This document shows, in pieces, positions 37,285-46,272 of a stretch of 64,000 bases of DNA. The DNA is from Bermanella sp047621325 (GTDB lineage: Bacteria; Pseudomonadota; Gammaproteobacteria; Pseudomonadales; Oceanobacteraceae). Both the position numbers and the translations under genes were made by a program. Each line of letters begins with the position of its first letter. The stretch's first letter is position 1. The DNA is taken from the NCBI GenBank assembly GCA_047621325.1, contig JBLHLT010000003.1:62001-126000 (forward strand), given 5' to 3'. The notes below the pieces were generated by a model, which saw only the letters and a list, made by a program, of their open reading frames with translations, did not search any database and was not told where the DNA came from.

Positions 37285-37517
37285 CCAAGTAAGTCAACCA
37301 GCCAAAACGCCAATTTACCCACACCAAAAACCGTCAAGAAACCCGACATTTTGACTTATTTAGTCTAAGTGTAATGTATTGTTATTTTATTAGACTATTT
37401 TGCAACATAGCGAGAAATCTGACAGATCCTGACTAATCTCACAGTATAAGGACCTGCAGATCTTCGCAGAAATAGCACCAAGGATGCAGGTCGATTCGTA
37501 ACCATTAGGATGTTGTT

Positions 37518-38084
37518 ATGAAGTCGATTGTAATCACTTTTTCACTTTCACTACTACTCACTAGCGTTACTACTCTCGCCGATAGCTATTCATCTGAAAG
37601 AAGCCTAGATGAGATCATATCGAACATGCTGCTAAAAAATACTATAGGCCTGAGATATGGCGCTCCAAGCGCAAAACAAATTCTGCCTATCAACACTAAA
37701 GAGTTTTACTTTCAACACCGCTTACACCCCATGACAGGATCATTGATCACACCAGCATTTGAGCTAAGTGTCAGCCAATTAAATGTAGGTGAAGAGAAAG
37801 GCTATATTTATGGTTTTGGCCCTGCGATGAGTATTCCCATTGGCGGCTCAAATGGTAATCTTCATTTTACCGCCCACGGTAAAGTGCATTATTTAACAAG
37901 AGATGATTTTGGCAGAAAACGTTATGGCGGCCCAGTGCACTGGACCTATGGCTTTGGCGTAAAAACGAACCTCACCATCAATACCTTTGCCAGTTATATG
38001 TGGCAGCACATGAGCAATGGCGATGTGTATGAACACAACCCAGCACTGGAAACGCATACGGTAACATTGGGGATAAATTTTTAA
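37518..38084 (+). CDS. PagL-like lipid A 3-O-deacylase
   Basis: 188 residues with a signal peptide (...TTLA|DSYS) and beta-barrel-like strands ending ...GINF. The C-terminal 'YMWQHMSNGDVYEHNPALE' places H164, S166 and E178 at the spacing of the PagL catalytic triad (H126, S128, E140 in Pseudomonas). It probably removes a 3-O-acyl chain from lipid A in the outer membrane. Clear AGGA ribosome-binding site. Single gene, no partner nearby. Confidence 0.82.
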   Translation: MKSIVITFSLSLLLTSVTTLADSYSSERSLDEIISNMLLKNTIGLRYGAPSAKQILPINTKEFYFQHRLHPMTGSLITPAFELSVSQLNVGEEKGYIYGFGPAMSIPIGGSNGNLHFTAHGKVHYLTRDDFGRKRYGGPVHWTYGFGVKTNLTINTFASYMWQHMSNGDVYEHNPALETHTVTLGINF

Positions 38085-38117
38085 GGGAAGGTTAGAGGTA
38101 AAATTATTCTTTAATCT

Positions 38118-38141
38118 ATCGCGCGCAAGCGCACTCCTACA
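38118..38141. repeat. REP-like half element
   Basis: ATCGCGCGCAAGCGCACTCC matches one arm of the palindromes at 23256-23315 and 58511-58590, without a facing arm. Confidence 0.45.
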
Positions 38142-38300
38142 TATTATATTTTTATCGTACGAACTCGCACCCAGTGTGCCCCACGAACGCAGTGAGTGTT
38201 TTAAGTATGCGAGTAAAAAACGTTTACACCACCACGTAAAATACGAATACATTTAAAAATACTATCAATGATCGATACGCACACAGCATTTGAAATACGG

Positions 38301-39488
38301 CTACTTAAAATTCAACATGCCATGACATTTCATATATTCAATAATATTGTCACACGTAAAGCGAAAATCACAATAAAAGCTGCCATTGATCTGCCCGTGA
38401 TCTAATAAATAACCCCGAAAGCGATCCGCAAATTCCATGTCCGGTTTTTGTTGATCCAGCCAAAATTCTGCAAGCGTTTTTTGATCCGTTAACCCCGGCA
38501 TATTAAAAAATGCATTACCCATCACCTTAACAGGGGCCTCATGATAAAACGCTTGCAACGCCGTGGTACTATTAATAGTCACTACGCCTTTACAGGCTTT
38601 TAACAAAGTAGGTAAATGCTGGTCGTGTATATATGCAACTTGCTTAGCAATGCCTAATTCTTTCGCAAGCTTATTTATATACCCAGTGTAATTGGTATGA
38701 CCTCGATCCATTGGATGATGTTTTATCACTAAGCGCTCGGGGCAATGACTTAATGCAAACGACAACATAACCTCTTGAATAAAACATTCAATTGAATCGT
38801 AATGACTATGAAACTGGATTTGTGCATCGTTATGTACCTGTAATGGCACTAAAAAAAATTCTCCTTTTTTAGTTATTTGATTCACATTAGGTTCTAGCAG
38901 CGTATAAATCAATTTACGAAAGTAAGCACGCGTCCATAAAACCGCATCCATCACTGAACTATAAACACGGTGATGCACATAATGATTAAATTTAAGTTTT
39001 TTTAAGACACGAGAGCAATAATACTTAATAACATAACGAATGCGTTTGGCGAAATTCGCGGGCATGATCACTTCATCATGAATGGCATGTATGGGCTGAT
39101 AGGCTGCAACACCTGCATGCTTGATTGGACTATGACCGTTTACACCACCCACTTCTAGCGTAATATAATTAGGCCTTAAGTAGCCTTCTTCTAACGCGAT
39201 ATATTGCACATCATTATTAATACACACCCGCTTTGCTTCATGGTGATAAAAACGACAATCCCCATACGCCATCACTAATTGAATATTATTTTCTCGCATA
39301 AACTGTGCAACAAAAGCAGGCCAATCAGCTGGCGTACCCGTATATGATAGGGCGTTATCTTGATAATAATAAGACTCGTCGCCGCCATTAAAGTGGACTT
39401 TGAATACATCTAGGCCCGCACGAATAAACGCATCAGCCAGATGATCAAAAAATGGGCCTAATGGCCCTTGTAGCAGCAGTACAGACAA
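38301..39488 (-). CDS. kpsS: Capsule beta-Kdo transferase KpsS
   Basis: Adds the first beta-Kdo to lysophosphatidylglycerol, starting the Kdo linker of ABC-dependent capsules. 395 residues, close to E. coli KpsS. It begins 'VLLLQGPLGPFFDHLADAF', then 'IALEEGYLRPNYITLE', and has the capsule-synthase block 'KACKGVVTINSTTALQAF' near 295-312. It follows kpsC by 2 bp on the same strand and is the last gene of the capsule locus. Confidence 0.93.
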   Translation of the reverse strand: MSVLLLQGPLGPFFDHLADAFIRAGLDVFKVHFNGGDESYYYQDNALSYTGTPADWPAFVAQFMRENNIQLVMAYGDCRFYHHEAKRVCINNDVQYIALEEGYLRPNYITLEVGGVNGHSPIKHAGVAAYQPIHAIHDEVIMPANFAKRIRYVIKYYCSRVLKKLKFNHYVHHRVYSSVMDAVLWTRAYFRKLIYTLLEPNVNQITKKGEFFLVPLQVHNDAQIQFHSHYDSIECFIQEVMLSFALSHCPERLVIKHHPMDRGHTNYTGYINKLAKELGIAKQVAYIHDQHLPTLLKACKGVVTINSTTALQAFYHEAPVKVMGNAFFNMPGLTDQKTLAEFWLDQQKPDMEFADRFRGYLLDHGQINGSFYCDFRFTCDNIIEYMKCHGMLNFK

Positions 39489-39490
39489 AC

Positions 39491-41917
39491 CTAGCTCCTA
39501 GACCCAAATCGAGAATTGAAAGAACGATGGGGTTTTAATAACGCTTGAGATAAGTAGCCTATTTTACGGGATTGTCGGGCAACCCAGCTGGTTTTAAGTT
39601 GCATAGTTTGTGGTCGGTCACATACTAAAGTATTAATAGTGGATTCTACTGTGGTAATTTGACGATTATCCCAATTAACGTAACGCGCGTACAACACTAA
39701 CGCCACATAGGCGAGCTCCTCAATTGAACGCACACAGGAGCGGCGAGGAAAGTCACACTTATCATCAGTTAAACCCCAGCCAGCATAAAAGGGTAAGCCA
39801 TAAGTAGTAACACTAATACCTCGCGTCAGCGCTTCAAACCCTGCTAACGAGCAAATCGTACACAGGCGCTGCGTGATGCTAAACAAATCGGTCAAACTGG
39901 TATCAGTGACATAGGCATCGGCATACTGATGCACCGCTTGCTCATCTATACGACCAGGGCGCACACCACTGTAAACATCAGGGTGCTCCTTATAAATGAT
40001 ATAAGCCGTAGGAAAATCCTGTTTAACTTGCTGTAACAGGGTTAAATTATCGCGAATCTCTTCAGCACCAAACTGCATGGATAAATCCAGCTGAAACTGG
40101 CCAGTAACTAATACAACTTCCCTACCATTAGCTTGCGTGACAAACCGCTCAACATCACTGCTGCTCTCAACATTGTATTTAGTGATATTGGATTCTCGCA
40201 ATTGTGACAGTAATTTCTTAGCTCGATACTGCTCGTAAGCGTTAAGTTGGTAGTATTCTAATAATGTTTCTAACCGAGAAGACTGTTTGCCATTGTAGTA
40301 AATACCCTCGTCATCTAACACCAATGAGCTTGGGCGACGTAAATCAGCGCCTAACCCTACCGAGCGAATAAAGCCATCTTCGATGCGCCATATAGTTTTA
40401 CCAACGGAAGAACTCTTAACAACTGAATCCTCAGAGCTGGGTAGCCTCCCCCGATTACAGCATTCGGGGATGACGTTCCCTCGAGGGTATGGCGAGTTAT
40501 CAGTGCCGCTTTCATTGTGCCCGCTCACAACTTCATCATCTGAAGCAACGTTACTTACGGCAACTACATTATTTCCACTAGCAACATCACTACCTGAAGT
40601 CACGCATCTATCGCGCAGGCCGGAGTCCTCTTCAACAACACTAATCTGATCCTTCACCACCTGCAACAGAGCAAAGTTACTACTGCCTCCGTCTCTCCCG
40701 CGCAGGCGGGAGTCCACATCAACAGCGCTAACCTGATCCTTCATTCCCCACAATAACGCTGTTTCATTTTTTACTGGTACACTAAACTTTATTTTTTTCG
40801 CAGAAGCCGCGATAAATTCAGGAATAAAACTACGCTTCCACAAACTCACACTGGGTATTGCCAAAGCATCACACAACATATCACGAGTTAAAAAATGCGC
40901 CTGCAGATAATCCATAATATCCTCCGCTTCACACACCTTCTGCGTATCGGGGTGTAAATAAACGGGGGAATCAATCAATGCTCCTTGCAACAGTTGATTC
41001 AATGAAACCTGCTTACGCAAATACGTTAAAGGTTGCTCGCACTTATCATGAGTTAAGCCTCGCCCCGCGTAAAACGGCCAAGCAAAACACGTGACCGGTT
41101 TATTTTGCCAAAGCGCCTCAAACCCCATTTGGCTACTAACCGTTACAACCTCACAAGACATCAAAATTAAGTCAGCGGGGGCGATATCATCACTCAATAA
41201 ATGAATACGATTTGCAAGGTCAGCATCAAGTTGCCGTACATTAAATACATCAAACAAATAACCCGTCTTTTTACCCAGCAAAACATCTGGGTGAATTTTA
41301 AGAACAAGATTCAACTGCGAATCATGCTCTAAGCGCTCAACTGCCCAAGCCAGCATGCGTTCAAAACTTTCTGCACTACCACCAGAAAACTCAATAGACG
41401 CATCACCAAACGTTTGATCAACCAATAACAGGAATTTAGTTTTATTGTTGTGTAAATCTAATAACCAACTAGGCCAACTATCTTGCTGGCAGCGAACTTG
41501 ATTATATTTACTGATTTTAAGTTTAAGCAGCTGCTCACGCAGGCGATCAATTCGTGCGCTATCAAAATCACCTTGATTATTTAATAGTAAATCTAAACCC
41601 GATGGGTTTGAGGCATCGTAATACATACCGACTTTATCAATAATATAAGACAACCGCTGATACGGTTTAGACTGACTAGGATGATTTAACCAACTAATAA
41701 AACCATCTTCTAACGCCCAATAAGGCAATTGGTGTTTTTTCGCTAAGGCACGTGTTTTTAAAGTATTGGCTTTATAACCCCAACCCACTAAAACAGGTTT
41801 TGATTTGGCAAAAAACTTAGGCGATAAAAACGACAAAAGACGAACCTTGTTCGTCTTTAATAAATGGCTAACTTGAGGGTTATTAGCAATGCCGCGAGAT
41901 GCTGTAAAAAAATTCAT
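39491..41917 (-). CDS. kpsC: Capsule dual beta-Kdo transferase KpsC with repeat-derived linker
   Basis: Extends the poly-Kdo linker by alternating beta linkages. Two modules (about 1-385 and 505-808), each opening with an 'EDGFI...GxYY' block and carrying the 'VVTVSSQMGFEALWQNKPV' or 'ICSLAGFEALTRG' type motif. At 808 residues it is about 110-130 longer than usual. The excess is residues 392-505, rich in Ser/Asp/Val, which looks like translated intergenic repeats including a 29-residue tandem duplication. Both modules look intact, so the enzyme is probably active. Confidence 0.92.
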   Translation of the reverse strand: MNFFTASRGIANNPQVSHLLKTNKVRLLSFLSPKFFAKSKPVLVGWGYKANTLKTRALAKKHQLPYWALEDGFISWLNHPSQSKPYQRLSYIIDKVGMYYDASNPSGLDLLLNNQGDFDSARIDRLREQLLKLKISKYNQVRCQQDSWPSWLLDLHNNKTKFLLLVDQTFGDASIEFSGGSAESFERMLAWAVERLEHDSQLNLVLKIHPDVLLGKKTGYLFDVFNVRQLDADLANRIHLLSDDIAPADLILMSCEVVTVSSQMGFEALWQNKPVTCFAWPFYAGRGLTHDKCEQPLTYLRKQVSLNQLLQGALIDSPVYLHPDTQKVCEAEDIMDYLQAHFLTRDMLCDALAIPSVSLWKRSFIPEFIAASAKKIKFSVPVKNETALLWGMKDQVSAVDVDSRLRGRDGGSSNFALLQVVKDQISVVEEDSGLRDRCVTSGSDVASGNNVVAVSNVASDDEVVSGHNESGTDNSPYPRGNVIPECCNRGRLPSSEDSVVKSSSVGKTIWRIEDGFIRSVGLGADLRRPSSLVLDDEGIYYNGKQSSRLETLLEYYQLNAYEQYRAKKLLSQLRESNITKYNVESSSDVERFVTQANGREVVLVTGQFQLDLSMQFGAEEIRDNLTLLQQVKQDFPTAYIIYKEHPDVYSGVRPGRIDEQAVHQYADAYVTDTSLTDLFSITQRLCTICSLAGFEALTRGISVTTYGLPFYAGWGLTDDKCDFPRRSCVRSIEELAYVALVLYARYVNWDNRQITTVESTINTLVCDRPQTMQLKTSWVARQSRKIGYLSQALLKPHRSFNSRFGSRS
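40400..40744. repeat. Intergenic-type repeats inside kpsC
   Basis: The linker DNA contains palindromic repeat motifs typical of noncoding dispersed repeats: CTCCCGCGCAGGCGGGAG (40694-40712) and a CCCCCGATTACAGCATTCGGGG-like stretch (near 40448-40472). Two 58-bp direct copies (40600-40657 and 40687-40744, about 76% identical, offset 87 bp) keep frame. Confidence 0.65.
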
Positions 41918-41926
41918 GACTAAGAT

Positions 41927-42247
41927 CTAAATAGACTCATAAATCGTAATGCCTACTCGATTTATATGCTCAATTAATTCATCACTCTCAATATCTTGGA
42001 AACGACTTAAATCAAACGTATAGGCCAACATTAAATCATCAAGTTGTAACGCAATTGATGTTAAATCATGGTGAGAAAAGTCATCGCCAAACAAGGCAAG
42101 ATCAACATCAGAGCCTGTACGGTAATTACCTTTCGCTCTAGAGCCGTATAGCTTGACCTTTTTAATAGCATCAAACTTGCTAAATACAGAGAGGATTTTA
42201 TTTAACTGGATTTCAGAAAGTCCGACATTTACTACGCTATTGCTCAT
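41927..42247 (-). CDS. MNT-domain nucleotidyltransferase (antitoxin-like)
   Basis: 106 residues, minimal nucleotidyltransferase. 'YGSRAKGNYRTGSDVDLALFG' in pieces gives G35-S36 and the metal-binding D47 and D49 of the GSx10DxD signature. Homologue of H. influenzae HI0073. It overlaps the upstream HEPN gene by 11 bp. In MNT/HEPN toxin-antitoxin modules the MNT protein modifies and silences the HEPN RNase; that activity here is inferred. Confidence 0.88.
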   Translation of the reverse strand: MSNSVVNVGLSEIQLNKILSVFSKFDAIKKVKLYGSRAKGNYRTGSDVDLALFGDDFSHHDLTSIALQLDDLMLAYTFDLSRFQDIESDELIEHINRVGITIYESI

Positions 42248-42653
42248 GAATAATACGCTTCATGGTCGTTTCTAAATCTAAAAATAATGGATAGTAGTTC
42301 TCTTTCGTTTTCGATATCACATCTGCAACCGTTGCCGCATTATAGGTATGCACCGCTTTGTTACGGGTAATAATCATCTCCATCCAAGTATCACCATTTT
42401 CAATCAAACCATTTTTAAAGGCCCAGCGGGTTGCATCCCTTGAGCCTGTAACCGTTTGATCGCCTTGGTAAATCGAAAAATCCTTTAATACATTCCAAGC
42501 TAATTCATGGGTAAACTCGAACGCTTTTATAAATCCCTGCTTTTCGATATTGGATAATTCTCGCAGCTCTAATAACTCAACCGCTTCTTTAAGCTGTAAT
42601 AGTGCACGACAGTAGTTTTCAAATCTTTGCTGCCAACGAATATCTATACTCAT
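42237..42653 (-). CDS. HEPN-family (HI0074-like) partner of the MNT protein
   Basis: 138 residues, all-helical 'nucleotidyltransferase substrate-binding' family. R97-NKAV-H102 is the RX4H motif of HEPN RNases. I set the start at 42653 (MSIDIRWQQRFENY), behind GGGAT, because the longer frame runs into repeat sequence. It forms an overlapping gene pair with the MNT gene, lodged between kdsA and kpsC. Confidence 0.85.
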   Translation of the reverse strand: MSIDIRWQQRFENYCRALLQLKEAVELLELRELSNIEKQGFIKAFEFTHELAWNVLKDFSIYQGDQTVTGSRDATRWAFKNGLIENGDTWMEMIITRNKAVHTYNAATVADVISKTKENYYPLFLDLETTMKRIIHEQ

Positions 42654-42981
42654 AATATTATCCCTTTTTTGTCGAGCTGTACCCGACCTACAAAGATTCA
42701 TCGTACGAGGGTATACCAGCGCCCGAAAAACCACCTGTAAGAGGATGCATCTGCGCACGAATGGCTAATGTTCACCCGCAGGTGCGGGTTCGTACAATAT
42801 ATGCCTACTTGCAAAAAACCTGTACAAGGGTGCCCCGCGCCCGAAAAACCATCTGTAACAAACCACCTGTAGGAAGCTGCTCGCAGGCGACCAAAAAGCT
42901 TAATCAATAATCACGGGCGCAAATGATTTCACCAGATCATCAACCGCCTTCATTTGTGCGCAGATAAAAAGTTACTCTAGC
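42654..42981. other. 328-bp gap with repeats and a kdsA remnant
   Basis: No complete gene. The part at 42660-42890 is a patchwork of short repeats, including 'ccgaaaaaccaYctgtaa' twice (near 42723 and 42841) and CCCGCAGGTGCGGG (42775-42788). The kdsA-like 3' end (42900-42965) lies next to the real kdsA stop. Confidence 0.6.
42900..42965 (-). pseudogene. Remnant 3' end of a second kdsA
   Basis: Reads ICAQMKAVDDLVKSFAPVIID-stop, almost identical to the last 20 residues of the intact kdsA (AQMKAVDDLVKSFEPVIIE-stop), in the same orientation 82 bp downstream. The upstream part is lost. Third-position differences show it is not a very recent copy. Confidence 0.75.
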
Positions 42982-43821
42982 TTATTCAATGATTACCGGC
43001 TCGAAGCTTTTCACCAAATCATCAACCGCTTTCATTTGTGCTAAATAAGGCTCTAACTTATCCAACGGCAATGCACATGGGCCATCACACTTAGCTTCAT
43101 CTGGGTTCGGGTGGGCTTCTAAAAACAAACCAGCAATCCCCAATGCCATACCAGAACGGGCCAATTCAAATGCTTGAGCACGACGACCACCAGCACTATC
43201 GGTACGACCACCTGGGCGCTGCAACGCATGAGTGGCATCAAAAATCACAGGTGCCATCACTTTCATGTCATCCATACCCAGCATATCAACCACAAGGTTG
43301 TTATAACCAAAACTAGAACCGCGCTCGCACAGCATAATGCGCTCGTTACCCGCTTCTTTAAATTTGGTAATAATGTGACGCATTTCATGAGGGGCTAAAA
43401 ACTGAGGCTTTTTAATATTGATGACGGCGCCAGTTTGCGCCATAGCAACTACTAGGTCGGTTTGGCGAGCCAAAAACGCTGGCAGCTGAATCACATCAAC
43501 CACTTCAGCTACAGGTGCCGCCTGAAAAGGCTCATGTACATCCGTGATAATCGGCACACCAAAAGTGTCTTTGATTTCTTGGAAGATTTTTAAACCTTCT
43601 TCCATTCCTGGGCCACGGTAAGAGTTAATAGAAGAACGGTTCGCTTTATCGAAAGACGCCTTAAATACGTAAGGGATGCCCAGCTTTTGGGTCACCTCTA
43701 AGTATTTTTCACAGGTCTTCATAGCCAGGTCACGGCTTTCTAGTACGTTAATACCACCGAACAGCGTGAAAGGCTTGTTGTTACTTACTTCTAAATTGGC
43801 AACCGTTACTTGATCAATCAT
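42982..43821 (-). CDS. kdsA: 3-deoxy-D-manno-octulosonate 8-phosphate synthase
   Basis: Condenses phosphoenolpyruvate with arabinose 5-phosphate to Kdo 8-phosphate. 279 residues, full-length, with 'LFGGINVLESRDLAM', 'FKASFDKANRSS' and 'IFDATHALQRPGG'. Inside the capsule locus with kdsB and kpsF, so it probably serves the capsule's Kdo linker. Whether a separate LPS copy exists lies outside the window. Confidence 0.95.
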   Translation of the reverse strand: MIDQVTVANLEVSNNKPFTLFGGINVLESRDLAMKTCEKYLEVTQKLGIPYVFKASFDKANRSSINSYRGPGMEEGLKIFQEIKDTFGVPIITDVHEPFQAAPVAEVVDVIQLPAFLARQTDLVVAMAQTGAVINIKKPQFLAPHEMRHIITKFKEAGNERIMLCERGSSFGYNNLVVDMLGMDDMKVMAPVIFDATHALQRPGGRTDSAGGRRAQAFELARSGMALGIAGLFLEAHPNPDEAKCDGPCALPLDKLEPYLAQMKAVDDLVKSFEPVIIE

Positions 43822-43979
43822 ATATGCACCTTAAATCGGCAATCTGTTATAAAAATAAAGCCGATATTGTAATAAAAAGTCAGGGGATTGTCTGTATGTA
43901 AAACAGACAATAAAAAATGATAAACAGATTAGGTAGTTCAAGCACACACTTAAATTACCCTATCTATTTAATAATAAAT

Positions 43980-44756
43980 TTACGACTGAATAGCCATCTC
44001 AGACATTAGTTGACGAACACGATCAAGGTCAGACTGTGTATCGACACCGTGGCTAGGTGCCGACTCAATAGCGGCCACTTGAATATGTACACCATTCCAT
44101 AGCGCACGCAATTGCTCTAGCTTTTCTAAGCCCTCAACAACGGCTATAGGCAAGGATGCTAGTTGTTTTAATGTTGCTACCCTATAAGCATACATACCGA
44201 TATGCCTTAACCAAGGTGAGTTAACACCCTGCATTGCACTGGCATCAAACCCATCACGGGCAAACGGAATCGCGGCTCTTGAGAAATACATGGCCCTACC
44301 TGAGTGGTCTGCTACTAATTTCACACAATTCGCATCATGAATATCCGCGCCATCATTAATAGGGCAACCCAAAGTAGCCATGCCAGCCGATGGTGAATCG
44401 CTGAGTACTTTAGCCGTAAACTCGATTAACGCAGGAGGTATTAAGGGCTCATCGCCCTGTAAGTTGACCACCAATACATCATCAGTCCAGTTCATGATGT
44501 CAGCAACTTCTGCTAAACGGTCTGTACCAGACTCATGATCTTCACGGGTCATAACCACTTGAATACCATATCCAACACATACATCAAAAATACCTTGGTG
44601 GTCTGTGGCAATTACAATATTTTCAGCACCAATATTAGTTTCTAAGGCACGCTGGTAAACATGCCAAACCATAGGTTTACCATTAATATCTTTTAATGGC
44701 TTACCCGGTAACCGAGATGAACCAAAACGAGACGGGATGACAATTTTATACTTCAT
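43980..44756 (-). CDS. kdsB: CMP-Kdo synthetase (capsule-linked, KpsU-like)
   Basis: Activates Kdo with CTP for transfer by KpsS and KpsC. 258 residues from the ATG at 44756 (MKYKIVIPSRFGSSRLPGKPL), the conserved N-terminus; two earlier in-frame ATGs give only an unconserved extension. Motifs 'VVNLQGDEPLIPP' and 'HIGMYAYR' are intact. A fragment of a second copy is at 46418-46588. Confidence 0.94.
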   Translation of the reverse strand: MKYKIVIPSRFGSSRLPGKPLKDINGKPMVWHVYQRALETNIGAENIVIATDHQGIFDVCVGYGIQVVMTREDHESGTDRLAEVADIMNWTDDVLVVNLQGDEPLIPPALIEFTAKVLSDSPSAGMATLGCPINDGADIHDANCVKLVADHSGRAMYFSRAAIPFARDGFDASAMQGVNSPWLRHIGMYAYRVATLKQLASLPIAVVEGLEKLEQLRALWNGVHIQVAAIESAPSHGVDTQSDLDRVRQLMSEMAIQS

Positions 44757-44816
44757 AAAAATACGACCCATTAGCCACACTCAAAAACAATGGCCAAATT
44801 AAAAACTATAAATGAA

Positions 44817-46175
44817 TTATTGATCAAACTCTTTAATCAACGCCAACAGCTCTTGGGTTTTGGCTTGCATCAATTGCGTATCTGCTTTTGACTCTACATT
44901 TAAACGCACCACAGGCTCGGTGTTAGACGAACGCAAATTAAAGCGCCATTGATCGTAATTAATACTTAAGCCGTCAGTGAAGTCCACGGCGACTGCATCC
45001 GATGCATAGTGCTGCTGAATTTTCTCAATCACCGTGGCAGGGTTTTGCAAACGCTGATTAATTTCACCGCTGCATGGAAAAGCCGCCATGCGCTCACGAA
45101 CAAGCTCAGAAAGTTTTTTACCAGATTGGCTAATCAACTCCGCCACCAACAACCAAGGAATCATGCCACTGTCGCAGTACGCAAAATCACGAAAATAATG
45201 ATGCGCACTCATTTCGCCACCATAAACCGCATCTTCTAAACGCATACGTTCTTTAATAAACGCATGGCCAGTTTTGCTTTGCACCGCTTGACCGCCTAAA
45301 GATTCAACAATATCTATGGTATTCCAAACTAAGCGCGGATCATGTACCACTTTATTATTCGCATCTTTTTTCAAGAATGCTTCGGCCAGCAAACCGACAA
45401 TATAGTAACCTTCAATAAAGCCACCTGTTTCATCGAAGAAGAAGCAACGGTCAAAGTCACCATCCCATGCAATTCCCATATCAGCGCCACAGGCTTTTAT
45501 TGCATCGGCAGTTGGGGCGCGGTTTTCTTCTAACAAAGGGTTTGGCACACCATTAGGAAAGTTACCATCAGGGTTGTGATGCACCTTTACCCATTCAAAT
45601 GGCAGACTGGTTTCAATGTCGTCGATGATTGCACCCGCACCACCATTCCCAGCATTACAGACAATTTTTAACGGGCTTAATTGCGGTACATCCACATAAG
45701 TTAATAAGTGCTGGATATACGCAGGACCTGTGTCTTGCGCGGTTACCGTGCCTTTATTAGTCACTGAAGCAAACGCATTTTGCTCAGCTAATAGTTGAAT
45801 ATCCTTTAAACCCGTATCGCCACTAATGGGTTTAGATTGTTCACGCACAAACTTCATACCGTTGTAGTCTTTTGGGTTGTGGCTGGCGGTGACACAAATA
45901 CCACCGTCTACTTGTAGGTGAGAGGTCGCAAAGTAAATTTCTTCGGTACCAGACTCGCCAATATCAATCACATCCGCACCGCCATCGGTTAGGCCATCCA
46001 TTAAACTGCGGCTCATTTCAAATGACGTTAAGCGAATGTCGTAACCTACAACCACCGATTTAGGCTTTAAGTGCTCGGCATAGGCACGACCAATGCGATA
46101 CGCAATATCGATATTCAATTCATCGGGTATACGGCCACGAACATCGTAGGCTTTAAAACAGGTTAAAGTATCCAT
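44817..46175 (-). CDS. cpsG: Phosphomannomutase (CpsG/ManB type)
   Basis: Interconverts mannose 6-phosphate and mannose 1-phosphate. 452 residues, close to E. coli CpsG (456). The phosphoserine loop TASHNPKDYNGMK, the metal loop 'DGDFDR' and the sugar loop 'GEMSAHHYF' are intact. The usual partner manC is missing; only its 3' end survives just upstream. It could also act on glucose phosphates, as in AlgC. Confidence 0.9.
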   Translation of the reverse strand: MDTLTCFKAYDVRGRIPDELNIDIAYRIGRAYAEHLKPKSVVVGYDIRLTSFEMSRSLMDGLTDGGADVIDIGESGTEEIYFATSHLQVDGGICVTASHNPKDYNGMKFVREQSKPISGDTGLKDIQLLAEQNAFASVTNKGTVTAQDTGPAYIQHLLTYVDVPQLSPLKIVCNAGNGGAGAIIDDIETSLPFEWVKVHHNPDGNFPNGVPNPLLEENRAPTADAIKACGADMGIAWDGDFDRCFFFDETGGFIEGYYIVGLLAEAFLKKDANNKVVHDPRLVWNTIDIVESLGGQAVQSKTGHAFIKERMRLEDAVYGGEMSAHHYFRDFAYCDSGMIPWLLVAELISQSGKKLSELVRERMAAFPCSGEINQRLQNPATVIEKIQQHYASDAVAVDFTDGLSINYDQWRFNLRSSNTEPVVRLNVESKADTQLMQAKTQELLALIKEFDQ

Positions 46176-46272
46176 AAAAACTTCCAGCCAGATTAGAAAG
46201 AGATAAATATTAAAACATAAAAAAGGAAGGTTAATCCTTCCAGTTTTTATAAAAGGAAAATCTGAAAATTAA

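Larger units (their letters stand above)
37140..37517. other. 378-bp gap with terminator and iteron-like repeats
   Basis: Contains the terminator of the preceding gene (37166-37199) and three related 18-bp motifs (37213-37284) upstream of the PagL-like gene. The remainder (37290-37500) shows no gene. Confidence 0.55.

Noticed and set aside
39491..41917. kpsC broken by repeat insertion
   Set aside because: The frame is open throughout and both modules carry their motifs, so it is kept as a gene with an enlarged linker.
42654..42758. N-terminal extension of the HEPN gene to an upstream ATG
   Set aside because: It translates repeat-rich DNA into a Cys/Arg-rich stretch unlike the family; the ATG at 42653 has a ribosome-binding site and the conserved start.
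42698..42907. Minus-strand 69-codon open frame in the kdsA-HEPN gap
   Set aside because: Made of short repeats ('SYRWF' twice) with no family; treated as noncoding.
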